NCBI GenBank assembly: GCA_023397655.1
Contig: JAEWTW010000010.1
Coordinates: forward strand, 1-64,000
Direction of reading: 5' to 3'
DNA from: Bacillota bacterium
GTDB lineage: Bacteria; Bacillota; Clostridia; Christensenellales; SZUA-584
Length of the DNA: 64,000 nt
The notes beneath the pieces were generated by a model, which ran no database searches, was not told the DNA's origin, and saw only the letters and a program-made list of their open reading frames with translations. Numbering within the stretch: position 1 is the first letter of the stretch; each line of letters opens with the position of its first letter. This document shows, piece by piece, positions 8,066 to 15,325 of the stretch. A program made the translations under genes and the position numbers.

Positions 8066-8494
8066 ATGAAGGTGAAGGATATCATGTCGACAGACGTGGT
8101 TTGTTTGAGTCTCGACGATTCTGTGGAGCATGCGGCGCAGCTGATGGAGCAGAATGGGATTGGTTCGATACCCGTGTGCGAGGGTTCCACGGTGGTGGGC
8201 ATCGTGACAGACCGGGATATTACGTTGCGGTCGGTAGCGTCGGGCAGCGGGATGAATCAGACGGTGGGGCAGGTGATGACGCCCAATCCCGTGGTGGCGC
8301 AGCCGGAGACCGACATCCACGAGGCGGCGCGTCTGATGAGCGACAACCAGATACGCCGTATACCCATCGTGCAGCAGGGCAGCCTGGTGGGTATCGTGTC
8401 GCTGGGAGATATTTCAACAGACCCGAAGCTGCAGGACAATGCGGAACAGGCGCTCAAGAACATATCGCAGCCGGGCGGCACCCACATGACCTGA
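8066..8494 (+). CDS. CBS-domain pair protein
   Basis: The 142-residue protein consists of two CBS repeats: about 1-60 (MKVKDIMSTDVVCLSLDDSV, GSIPVCEGSTVVGIVTDRDI) and about 70-130 (VMTPNPVVAQPETDIHEAAR, RRIPIVQQGSLVGIVSLGDI). CBS pairs usually bind adenine nucleotides and act as regulators or stress proteins. The start at ATG 8066 lies seven bases after a strong GGAGGT site; the GTG at 8057 overlaps that site and was rejected. It appears to be a single-gene unit closed by the terminator at 8526. Confidence 0.92.
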   Translation: MKVKDIMSTDVVCLSLDDSVEHAAQLMEQNGIGSIPVCEGSTVVGIVTDRDITLRSVASGSGMNQTVGQVMTPNPVVAQPETDIHEAARLMSDNQIRRIPIVQQGSLVGIVSLGDISTDPKLQDNAEQALKNISQPGGTHMT

Positions 8495-8525
8495 TCTGTC
8501 CGTAATAGCGCAGAGCTGATTTAAA

Positions 8526-8558
8526 GGCCGCATCGATAATGAAGCGGCCTTTTGCTTT
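8526..8558 (+). terminator. Intrinsic terminator after the CBS gene
   Basis: GGCCGC (8526-8531) pairs with GCGGCC (8544-8549), followed by TTTTGCTTTT. It sits 31 bases after the CBS stop. Confidence 0.8.
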
Positions 8559-8643
8559 TCGTTAAGGATTAGAGTCTGATTAGACAGGGACAGATAATTA
8601 ACTGAAGGTTTTCTCAACGCAACTGATAGACCGCATAACCTGT

Positions 8644-9159
8644 CTATGTATTCAGCCGCTTTTCCAATAAATAATCGTCCATAACAAAGCCGGCGCCGAT
8701 GGGGGTGACGCATTCGCCGGTGCTGGCAAAGCCCATGTGCGCATAAGCGGTTAGCGAGCCTGAGTTGCGTTTATTGCAGGTGAGGCAGAGGAGGGATGCG
8801 CCATACTGGCGCGCGCGCTCCTCGGCGTGAGTAACCAACGTGCGCGCAATGCCTCGGCCGCGGCAGCTTTCCAGCACGTAGAGCTTGCTTAAGAAATAAG
8901 CATCGCTGTCGGCGCGGGTGGCGCAGTAACCGCAGGCAATGCCGTCCGCCAAGGCAAGCTCGTAGGTATAGCCGTTTTGCAGGTCGCGGCGTATTGCGTT
9001 TTCGGACTGGAATTTGTCCAGCATGTAACTGACCTGCTCCGCGCCGATGATGGGCACGTAATGAGGCGTCCATGTATCCCGGGCCAGTTTGGCCAGCAGA
9101 GCGGCGTCAGCATCGGATGCGAGCCGGTATGTGATTTCCGCCGGTTCAGGGCTGTTCAT
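8644..9159 (-). CDS. GNAT-family N-acetyltransferase
   Basis: The 171-residue protein has the GNAT acetyl-CoA-binding core: FLSKLYVLESCRGRGIARTL (V-x-x-x-x-R-G-x-G-x-A) near 95-110, then TCNKRNSGSLTAYAHMGF near 135-152. It would transfer an acetyl group to an unknown acceptor. The frame is open seven codons further upstream; the ATG at 9159 was chosen as the first plausible start, overlapping the flavin reductase stop by 14 bases. It is the last gene of a leftward run beginning at 11041. Confidence 0.88.
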   Translation of the reverse strand: MNSPEPAEITYRLASDADAALLAKLARDTWTPHYVPIIGAEQVSYMLDKFQSENAIRRDLQNGYTYELALADGIACGYCATRADSDAYFLSKLYVLESCRGRGIARTLVTHAEERARQYGASLLCLTCNKRNSGSLTAYAHMGFASTGECVTPIGAGFVMDDYLLEKRLNT

Positions 9160-9655
9160 GCACCGCGAGTATCTCGCCAAAGTAGAGCGTATGCATGTTG
9201 CCTGTGTCGCCGCCGCTGTAATACCGCGTGCGTACCGCGTCGTCCAGCGCGTCGTCCGCGAAATCCGTTTTGTAGATCACGCGGCATTCGATGACCGTGC
9301 CGGGGGCTTTGATACGCGGCACCTGCACGGAGGCAGAGGGGACGAGCTCAAGCCCGCAAGCGGCGGCTTTGTCCGTATCGCGGCCCGATGTGGTGCCGCA
9401 GATGCCGATCGCCTGTTTCATATCGCCCGAGGGGACAAACACCGTGAATTCGCCATGCGCTTCCAACAGTCCGTGGGTATGGCGGCTTTTACGCACCGGC
9501 GCGACAAACAAATTTTTATACCACATCACCGAAGTCATCGCCCAGCCGATCGTCATCACGTTGGGTTTATCCGTGCCGCTGACGAGCAGAGCGCCTTTTT
9601 CACCGATAGCGGGCAGCAGCGCCGCCGCTTTGTACAGATCATCGTGTTTTCCCAT
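9146..9655 (-). CDS. Flavin reductase-like protein (FMN-binding split barrel)
   Basis: This 169-residue protein has the flavoredoxin / flavin reductase pattern: KPNVMTIGWAMTSVMWYKN near 30-48, PVRKSRHTHGLLE near 52-65, then FTVFVPSGDMKQAIGICGTTSGRDTDK split around G85. Such proteins bind FMN and pass electrons from NAD(P)H or act as electron carriers. The gene overlaps the downstream GNAT gene and lies in the leftward cluster of small enzymes. Confidence 0.88.
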   Translation of the reverse strand: MGKHDDLYKAAALLPAIGEKGALLVSGTDKPNVMTIGWAMTSVMWYKNLFVAPVRKSRHTHGLLEAHGEFTVFVPSGDMKQAIGICGTTSGRDTDKAAACGLELVPSASVQVPRIKAPGTVIECRVIYKTDFADDALDDAVRTRYYSGGDTGNMHTLYFGEILAVHEQP

Positions 9656-9676
9656 TGCAATTCTCCTGATAATGAA

Positions 9677-10129
9677 TTATTTAAGCGCAGTCGCCCGGAC
9701 TTCGCCCGGCTTCCGCGTGTCGATCAGTATTTGCGCATCCTTTAAATCCGCATCGCTGTGCACCTGTAAGTGAACCCAGCCGCCTTGCTTGCCGCAGGGG
9801 TAGCGGTGCTTCCACAGCTGCTGCGTGGCGGGCTGCAGGGAGGGCAGCGCTGCTGTCAGCGCAGGCACGCGGGCGTCGCCGATTTGCAGCGTGACGGTGA
9901 AGGCGTCCCGCTCGAAGAAGACATAGCACAGATGCGCTTGCTTGTGGCTGTATTTATAACCCCAGCCGTAGGATGCGCCGAACGGAAACCGGAGCGCGCG
10001 GTTAATGTCGTAGCGGCTGCGCAGCCAGCACTCAAGCTGGTCCAGCCGCACAGATGCAGCGGGACCCAGCAGCTGCCGGATGTCCAAAAGGGACGGTTCA
10101 GCGGCTTTATTGGTCAGCCGGGTGCTCAT
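9677..10129 (-). CDS. DUF3788-like protein
   Basis: The product is 150 residues long. Its centre (WGYKYSHKQAHLCYVFFERDAFTVTLQIG, quoted in part as WGYKYSHKQAHLCYVF) resembles DUF3788 proteins, a small family of unknown function that has a conserved Trp/Lys patch and a beta-rich core. The start overlaps the preceding GNAT gene by 23 bases, so the pair is probably co-translated. Family assignment is by recall of the pattern and is tentative. Confidence 0.7.
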   Translation of the reverse strand: MSTRLTNKAAEPSLLDIRQLLGPAASVRLDQLECWLRSRYDINRALRFPFGASYGWGYKYSHKQAHLCYVFFERDAFTVTLQIGDARVPALTAALPSLQPATQQLWKHRYPCGKQGGWVHLQVHSDADLKDAQILIDTRKPGEVRATALK

Positions 10130-10583
10130 CGCTTAGCTCCTTTACCATGCAGACGCAGGCACTGTTGCCCGCGTAAGGGCCGTAGTTTTCGATGCTGGCG
10201 TAGCCGAGACTGCGGTACAATGCGATGGCGGCCGACATGTCTGCGCCTGTTTCCAGTGCCATGCGCGAAAAGCCCTGCTCACGTGCGGCGGCCTCCAGCT
10301 CACGCACGATGCGCTGTGCCAGCCCCAAGCGCCGAAAATGCGGTTTGACAAACATGCGCTTGAGTTCGGCGGTATCCGGGCTGAGCGGCTTGATGCCGCC
10401 GCAGGCGGCGGGGACGCCGTCCGCATACGCCACTGCGGCAAGGGTAAGAACGTCCGTCGCATTGTGCGGTTTATAGTCGAGGTAGACGTCGCCGAAGATC
10501 GAAAAGAACTCGTCGTCCAGCAGGCTTACCAGCGCCGTGAAGTCGCCATGATCCGGCGTTACGCGTAAAATGGCTGCCGTCAT
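10107..10583 (-). CDS. GNAT-family N-acetyltransferase
   Basis: The 158-residue protein has the GNAT core: ELKRMFVKPHFRRLGLAQRI (motif A, R/Q-x-x-G-x-A as RRLGLAQ) near 72-92 and LYRSLGYASIENYGPYAGN near 123-142. It is unrelated in detail to the GNAT at 8644. Its stop overlaps the DUF3788 start and its own start overlaps the stop of the GyrI-like gene by four bases, giving a tightly packed operon. Confidence 0.9.
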   Translation of the reverse strand: MTAAILRVTPDHGDFTALVSLLDDEFFSIFGDVYLDYKPHNATDVLTLAAVAYADGVPAACGGIKPLSPDTAELKRMFVKPHFRRLGLAQRIVRELEAAAREQGFSRMALETGADMSAAIALYRSLGYASIENYGPYAGNSACVCMVKELSDEHPADQ

Positions 10584-11041
10584 TTGAGCGGCATCACGAT
10601 CTGCGTAAGGAGCTGCTCTTCCGGTGTGCCCGGGCCATTGTAATAGTACTCATAAGCGGCTCCGGCAGGAGAGTAGCCGTGAGAGGTTATCCACGCGGCC
10701 ATTTCGTCGTAGACCGGCCGCATGGCGCTGTATGGCCCGAGGTACATGCAGAAGACGCGAAGGCCTGACGGCACAGGCGCGTACCGGATGTCGCCGCTGC
10801 CCGTGAGCGGACCGTCTACCGGAAAGCCCAGTTCCACGTCCAGATCCGCCATGTCCATGTTGTGGTAGGCGACGAAGGGCACGTTAGCCAGATGCGCGCC
10901 CAAAGCGCCAAGATGCGCCGCCAGCTGTCCGAAACCCTGGCCGATGACCATCGGCAGCTTATCCACCGATGTGCGTGTGCGGATGGTCAGCGCCGGTTGT
11001 TCAGCGGTATTGAGCAATTCGATATTGGAGATTCTGGGCAC
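10580..11041 (-). CDS. GyrI-like / AraC effector-binding-domain protein
   Basis: This 153-residue protein matches the GyrI-like small-molecule-binding fold: a beta start (ISNIELLNTAEQPALTIRTR), a conserved central section (DLDVELGFPVDGPLTGSGDI in part), and YEYYYNGPGTPEEQLLTQI near the end. Family members bind small hydrophobic ligands or are the effector domains of AraC regulators; here there is no DNA-binding domain. It starts at GTG 11041 with an ACGGAGGA site nine bases before. It heads the leftward operon. Confidence 0.85.
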   Translation of the reverse strand: MPRISNIELLNTAEQPALTIRTRTSVDKLPMVIGQGFGQLAAHLGALGAHLANVPFVAYHNMDMADLDVELGFPVDGPLTGSGDIRYAPVPSGLRVFCMYLGPYSAMRPVYDEMAAWITSHGYSPAGAAYEYYYNGPGTPEEQLLTQIVMPLK

Positions 11042-11106
11042 TTTTCAGTATCCTCCGTATCCGTTATTAATTTCCATTATATCACAGACTGAGAATAATA
11101 TCCATG

Positions 11107-11556
11107 CTATGAATCGTTGCGTTTACCGGTGACCGTTTCGATGCTGATGCGAACCACGGCGGTGTGCGGCAGGTTGCCGCAGCTGTCGGCGCTGACGGAC
11201 GGCGTGAGCGCGCGGCACAGCCCTTCCAGGCGCAGCATCTTTTCTCCGTCGGTACTGACGAAGGAAACGAGGCCGGTGGCGATGGCGCTCTCATACAGCG
11301 TCGTCAAATTGGGGGCGTCGATCTCAGAACGGGTGACCACGGTGAAGCTGACGCAGCTGTGGAAGCTGATGCTGTCCAGCTTGAGGCCGCGGGTGGCGCA
11401 GTGGAAGAATATTGCGTCTTCCTCTTCGTCGTAGTAGTAGTTCAGCGGAACGCCGTAGGGTGTGCCGTCCGGCGCTATGGTGCTCATCACGCCGTACTGG
11501 CCTTTTTTCAGTATTTCTCGGGCTTCATTATCAGGCAGCAGCCTCTCTCTTCTCAT
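11107..11556 (-). CDS. Pyridoxamine 5'-phosphate oxidase-like flavoprotein
   Basis: The 149-residue protein has the PPOX / NimA-like split-barrel pattern: EILKKGQYGVMSTIAPDGTP near 14-33, YGVPLNYYYDEEEDAIFFHC near 34-53, then GLKLDSISFHSCVSFTVV. These proteins bind FMN or related cofactors and reduce or scavenge small molecules; 5-nitroimidazole reductases belong here. It is transcribed alone, 66 bases upstream of the GyrI-like gene, in the same direction. Confidence 0.87.
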   Translation of the reverse strand: MRRERLLPDNEAREILKKGQYGVMSTIAPDGTPYGVPLNYYYDEEEDAIFFHCATRGLKLDSISFHSCVSFTVVTRSEIDAPNLTTLYESAIATGLVSFVSTDGEKMLRLEGLCRALTPSVSADSCGNLPHTAVVRISIETVTGKRNDS

Positions 11557-11669
11557 GCTTGTTTCCTCCCTTGGATGCTTTGGCGTTATTATACCACATT
11601 AAGGGTGACAGCGATGTCATGCGACAAAAAAGGCAGCAAAGGACGCCGATGCTAACTTTTTTGAACTAT

Positions 11670-11683
11670 GTTGCATATGCAAC
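11670..11683. promoter_or_regulatory. 14-bp palindromic operator upstream of the DUF1858-DUF438 operon
   Basis: GTTGCATATGCAAC is a perfect palindrome of the general CRP/FNR form (TTG-N6-CAA). Its centre (11676.5) lies about 41.5 bases before the start predicted from the TATAAT at 11706-11711, the classic class II activator position. It also sits between a TTGAAC (11661-11666) and TAAAAT (11685-11690) pair, so repression is an alternative. The binding protein is not in the window. Confidence 0.6.
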
Positions 11684-11705
11684 GTAAAATGGCCTGCGGC
11701 TGGAA

Positions 11706-11711
11706 TATAAT
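11706..11711 (+). promoter_or_regulatory. -10 element of the DUF1858-DUF438 operon
   Basis: A perfect TATAAT lies 48 bases before the DUF1858 ATG and lacks a good -35, consistent with an activator-dependent promoter using the palindrome at 11670. Confidence 0.5.
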
Positions 11712-11759
11712 GAGCATGAAAAAGGGAAAGAAAACTCAGGAACGGGGGAGAATGACAAT

Positions 11760-11999
11760 ATGAAAGGTATTGATTTGAATAAACCGGTACAGAAGCTGTG
11801 CGCCGAGCACCCCGAGCTGATCGATATCATGAGGGAGCTGGGGTTTACGGATATCATCAAGCCGGGGATGCTGGCGACAGCGGGACGGTTTATGACGATA
11901 CCCAAAGGCGCGGCGATGAAAAAGATAGATATGGAAACCGTCCGGCAGGTGCTGGAAGGGCGCGGATATGAAATCACAAACGGGGAGGGAGAAAGATGA
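11760..11999 (+). CDS. DUF1858 domain protein
   Basis: The 79-residue protein has the DUF1858 pattern: IDLNKPVQKLCAEHPELIDI, MRELGFTDIIKPGMLATAGR, then MTIPKGAAMKKIDMETV. The family, related to the ScdA N-terminal region, is common beside DUF438 and hybrid-cluster proteins in anaerobes and is linked to iron-sulfur or nitrosative stress. The start has a GGGGGAG site. Its stop overlaps the DUF438 start by four bases, so the two proteins probably act together. Confidence 0.88.
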   Translation: MKGIDLNKPVQKLCAEHPELIDIMRELGFTDIIKPGMLATAGRFMTIPKGAAMKKIDMETVRQVLEGRGYEITNGEGER

Positions 12000-13189
12000 G
12001 TCAGGAGATCAACAACAGGGAATACAGGAAGCAGGTTATCAAGGAGCTGATCAGGCAGCTACACGCAGGCAAGAGTGTGGACGAGGTGAAGGCACAGTTC
12101 GCGGACGCGTTCGACGGCGTGTCGGCGTCCGAGATATCCGAGGCGGAGCAGGCGCTGATTTCCGAAGGCCTGCCGGTGAATGAGGTGCAGCGGCTGTGCG
12201 ACGTGCATGCGGCGGTACTGGGGACATCGGTGGAGGAGATCCACGTGCCGGCATCCGACATACCGGGGCATCCGGTACACACGATCAAGGCGGAGAACCG
12301 GGCGCTGGAGGCGCTGATGAATGAGCGCATACGGCCCGGGATAGCGAAGCTGCGCGCGGGGGAAGCCGGAGCCGCGAAGCAGCTGGCGGCAGATATCGAT
12401 ACGCTGCGGCAGATTGACAAGCACTATGTGAAAAAGGAGATGCTGCTGTTTCCGTACATGGAGAAGTACGGCATCACCGCGCCGCCCAAGGTGATGTGGG
12501 GCGTGGATGACGAGATACGTACTCTTATCAAGGAAGCGGCGCAGCTGATGGTATCGGGGGACGGCGCGGCGGCGGACAAAACTGAGGAGGCTGCTAATAA
12601 GGCGGCGGAGATGATATTTAAGGAAGAAAACATCATGCTGCCCATGGTGCTGGAGGTGCTGACCACCGAAGAGTGGAAGCACATTGCGGAGCAAAGCGGA
12701 GAAATCGGCTACTGCCTGATTCCGGAGCCGCCCGTCTGGCAGCCTGCTGAAGCAAAGGTGCAAGCGCCTGCCGCGGCTCACGACGGAGACCTCGCGCTGC
12801 CCACGGGGTTTCTGTCAATGCAGGAGATGACGGCGCTGCTGGATACACTGCCCATCGACATCACGTTTGTGGGCAAGGACGACACCGTCCGGTATTTCTC
12901 GCAAGGAGCGGAGCGGGTGTTCCCCCGCACCAAGGCGATCATCGGGCGCAAGGTGACGGACTGCCATCCGCCGGCGAGTGTGCACATCGTGGAGGACATT
13001 GTGGCTGATCTCAAGAGCGGCAAGAAGGATCACGAGGATTTCTGGATCCACATGGGCGGCAAATATGTGTATATCCGCTACTACGCGGTGCACGACGCAG
13101 CGGGAGAATATTTGGGCGTGCTGGAAGTGACGCAGGACATAGCGCCCGTTCAGCAGATCACCGGCGAGAAACGTCTGGTGACGGATTAA
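11996..13189 (+). CDS. DUF438-hemerythrin-PAS protein
   Basis: The 397-residue protein has three parts. Residues about 10-85 form the DUF438 domain. Residues about 90-235 form a hemerythrin-like four-helix bundle with candidate di-iron ligands H92, H143, E148, D171/E173 and E210/E211 (HPVHTIKAEN, DKHYVKKEMLLFPYME, FKEENIMLPM). Residues about 275-390 form a PAS domain (LPIDITFVGKDDTVRYFSQG, FPRTKAIIGRKVTDCHPP). The family is thought to sense or handle oxygen or nitric oxide. It is translationally coupled to DUF1858 and lies upstream of a cupin gene. The CRP/FNR-like palindrome upstream fits redox control. Confidence 0.92.
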   Translation: MSQEINNREYRKQVIKELIRQLHAGKSVDEVKAQFADAFDGVSASEISEAEQALISEGLPVNEVQRLCDVHAAVLGTSVEEIHVPASDIPGHPVHTIKAENRALEALMNERIRPGIAKLRAGEAGAAKQLAADIDTLRQIDKHYVKKEMLLFPYMEKYGITAPPKVMWGVDDEIRTLIKEAAQLMVSGDGAAADKTEEAANKAAEMIFKEENIMLPMVLEVLTTEEWKHIAEQSGEIGYCLIPEPPVWQPAEAKVQAPAAAHDGDLALPTGFLSMQEMTALLDTLPIDITFVGKDDTVRYFSQGAERVFPRTKAIIGRKVTDCHPPASVHIVEDIVADLKSGKKDHEDFWIHMGGKYVYIRYYAVHDAAGEYLGVLEVTQDIAPVQQITGEKRLVTD

Positions 13190-13208
13190 AAAAGGAGGTC
13201 AAAGGGCA

Positions 13209-13550
13209 ATGAGCAACATACTGAAAAATATCGAGATGGAAAAGGCGCTGGACATGGCGGCGCTGGTAACTTACCAGCCGGGGCAGATCGTGAGCCGTAC
13301 TCTGGTGCAGAACAAGGCGGTGAGCATGACGCTGTTCGCTTTCGACGGCGGCGAGGAGATCAGCTCGCACGAGTCCAAAGGCGACGCGCTGGTATACGTG
13401 CTGGATGGAAAGGCACAGCTTACCATCGGCGGACAGGTGCACATCGCAGAGGCGGGGCAGACGGTGGTGATGCCCGCAAACGTGGCGCATGCGGTGGCCG
13501 CGCCGGAGCAGTTTAAGATGCTGCTGGTGGTGGTGTTTCCTGCGGAGTGA
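13209..13550 (+). CDS. Small cupin-domain protein
   Basis: The 113-residue protein is a single cupin barrel: ISSHESKGDALVYVLDGKAQ (first cupin motif, with H and E metal ligands near 58-63) and then TVVMPANVAHAVAAPEQFKM (second motif, H near 95). It may bind a metal and a small ligand; the function is unknown. A strong AAAGGAGGT site precedes it, 20 bases after the DUF438 gene, so it is part of the same operon. Confidence 0.9.
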   Translation: MSNILKNIEMEKALDMAALVTYQPGQIVSRTLVQNKAVSMTLFAFDGGEEISSHESKGDALVYVLDGKAQLTIGGQVHIAEAGQTVVMPANVAHAVAAPEQFKMLLVVVFPAE

Positions 13551-13558
13551 GCGATTAA

Positions 13559-13640
13559 ATGAGGTTTTGATTACGGAGATGCTGCCTCCGCAATATGGCC
13601 CATACTTGGCCGGAACCCAAGCGCGCAGGACGAGCCTCAT
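13559..13640 (+). other. Multi-hairpin region of unknown role between convergent genes
   Basis: ATGAGG (13559-13564) and CCTCAT (13635-13640) could close a structure with inner hairpins CGGAG/CTCCG (13574-13578 with 13586-13590) and GGCC/GGCC (13597-13600 with 13608-13611). It lies after the cupin stop and before the shared terminator, so it would be a 3' untranslated structure or a small RNA. No known RNA family was recognised. Confidence 0.3.
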
Positions 13641-13651
13641 AATAATTCAAT

Positions 13652-13680
13652 AAAAAATGCCTCTCACAGAGGCATTTTTT
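13652..13680. terminator. Bidirectional terminator
   Basis: AAAAAATGCCTC (13652-13663) pairs perfectly with GAGGCATTTTTT (13669-13680) around a TCACA loop. The A and T tracts make it work for both the cupin operon and the leftward sigma operon. Confidence 0.88.
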
Positions 13681-13730
13681 GAATTTAAGGTGTTTCGGCT
13701 TACTTGCGGCTTATGATGCTTTTGAATCTG

Positions 13731-14438
13731 CTACAGTATACTTTCCGCTATTTTGACGACTTCCGACAGCTCAACCGAGCCGTCGATCAGATAGGCATAT
13801 TCATCCGTCTTAAAAAACAGCGAAACCCATCCGTCCCTGATGGAATAGAGGCATTCCTGTCCGTTAATATCGATCGTGCTGGTTTCAGCGTCCTCTGTAT
13901 TAAAGCCTATGTGGCTGCCCATACCGTATCTGCTGATGGTAATGGAACCTCCATCAGCATCGGAATAGAAATACTTAATTGTATTCACCAGCTCATCGGT
14001 GGCGGTGAGTTCGTATCCGGCGGGTATGTAGATGGACTGGGTGAAATATTCCTGCGCGGCGGCAGGCGGAGCATCTTCGCCGACGGATATATCCGTAAAT
14101 TCATCGCTGCTTTGTATAAACAGATTGAATACAGGTACGCGAAAAGCCTCAACGCTTAAAATGGTGATCGTGCTGACGGCTAATATGATGAGCAATATGA
14201 CAGCGACTTTGGTGAGCGTTTTAAGCGCTCTGTGCGCCTGCTCCCTTCGGTTCTCTTTTTTTATCAGGCGCATGATGCGCTGCTCGCAGCTTTCAGAGAG
14301 GGTTTCGCTGTGATCCAGATCTTTATCGGCTTGCTCCTCCAGATATTCGTAAGCGCCTTTTCTGAACAGCGCAAGAAAGATATCCTCATTCAGCTGGTCG
14401 ATAACTCTTCCGTTATTTGTTTCACCCGATTTAATCAT
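13731..14438 (-). CDS. Membrane anti-sigma-like protein (DUF4367-like)
   Basis: The 235-residue protein has a cytoplasmic N-terminus with charged helices (about 1-68), one membrane helix (VAVILLIILAVSTITILSV, about 78-96) and an external domain (about 97-235). The end of that domain, with SITISRYGMG, DINGQECLYSIRDGWVSLFF in part and ELSEVVKIAESIL, resembles DUF4367 domains found in anti-sigma-type proteins. It overlaps the upstream sigma gene by eight bases. It probably anchors and inhibits that sigma factor; this is inferred from layout. Confidence 0.78.
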   Translation of the reverse strand: MIKSGETNNGRVIDQLNEDIFLALFRKGAYEYLEEQADKDLDHSETLSESCEQRIMRLIKKENRREQAHRALKTLTKVAVILLIILAVSTITILSVEAFRVPVFNLFIQSSDEFTDISVGEDAPPAAAQEYFTQSIYIPAGYELTATDELVNTIKYFYSDADGGSITISRYGMGSHIGFNTEDAETSTIDINGQECLYSIRDGWVSLFFKTDEYAYLIDGSVELSEVVKIAESIL

Positions 14439-14991
14439 TCAGCCTACCTGCCTTCTCTATCTTGTCCAGAATCAATCGCCTGCCACGAAAGCACAGGGAC
14501 CTGACCGTTCCGGCAGATTTGATGTCCAGCAGTTCTGCCGTTTCCTTGTCGCTGAAACCATAGTAATAACGGAGGATCATGGGTGTCGAATAGGAGATCC
14601 CGATTTCAGACAGGCTCTCCTTAATGCTGGCGACCAGCTCATTCTGTATGGTGATATCTTCTATTGATATATCCTCAGCATCCGGCGCAACGGTGAAATC
14701 GTCGATAGCGAAGGTTTTATGCTTGCTTTCCCGGGCGATTAGATTGCATGCGATGCTTTTTACGATGAGGACGACGTAGCTTCGCAGCGCTTCCGGTTTC
14801 ACTTTTTTGATCAGGTCAATTTTTTTAATAATTCGTTCAAACGCTTCCTGGACAACGTCTTCGGCGAGATGATTTTCACATACAATGGACTTGGCCGCCT
14901 GGAACATCAGATTTCGATAATTTTCATAGATAAATAGGATAACAGGCCTGCTTTCCTTTTTATCCTTTTGGTCGGTCAAAGAATCTCTCAT
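14431..14991 (-). CDS. ECF-type RNA polymerase sigma factor
   Basis: The 186-residue protein has region 2 (FIYENYRNLMFQAAKSIVCE, then HLAEDVVQEAFERIIKKIDL, about 20-60) and region 4 (ISYSTPMILRYYYGFSDKET, then AELLDIKSAGTVRSLCFRGR, about 130-175). It is unrelated in detail to the sigma factor at 1514. It is first in a two-gene leftward operon with its likely membrane regulator. The AT-rich 334-base stretch upstream (14992-15325) must hold its promoter but no clear match to one was found. Confidence 0.88.
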   Translation of the reverse strand: MRDSLTDQKDKKESRPVILFIYENYRNLMFQAAKSIVCENHLAEDVVQEAFERIIKKIDLIKKVKPEALRSYVVLIVKSIACNLIARESKHKTFAIDDFTVAPDAEDISIEDITIQNELVASIKESLSEIGISYSTPMILRYYYGFSDKETAELLDIKSAGTVRSLCFRGRRLILDKIEKAGRLND

Positions 14992-15165
14992 ATAATATAA
15001 ATACCTTATTAATAATGACGTCCATTACAATATAACATAATTATGAATATTATCAGCCGGATATTTTTTGAAAAAAGTTGAAACGTTTCTGCAGATTTTA
15101 CTGTCTATATTAATAGCTTGAATAATAGTTACCTGTTATTCAATAATTGTGCTTGATAATCCCTT

Positions 15166-15199
15166 GCAGGGTATGCAATAGAGATACTGCATGCCCTGC
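15166..15199. repeat. 12-bp inverted repeat upstream of the second sigma gene
   Basis: GCAGGGTATGCA (15166-15177) and TGCATGCCCTGC (15188-15199) are inverted with one G:T position and a 10-base loop. No T run follows on either side. It could be an operator or an RNA hairpin; the rest of 14992-15325 is AT-rich without a gene. Confidence 0.45.
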
Positions 15200-15251
15200 C
15201 ATCTCCCAACTCAACATTTGACATCATCTGTATCCAAATAATTTGGTATAC

Positions 15252-15282
15252 TCCCGCGTGCAGTATGGCGGGGGTTTTTTTC
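15252..15282 (+). terminator. Rightward terminator with no assigned gene
   Basis: CCCGC (15253-15257) pairs with GCGGG (15268-15272) and is followed by GGTTTTTTT. The orientation is rightward, yet the genes on both sides are read leftward, so it may end a small RNA or an unseen transcript from 14992-15250. Confidence 0.55.
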
Positions 15283-15325
15283 TGCTACCCCAATGCGCAT
15301 GACCGGGAACGTTATTGATGGCGGC

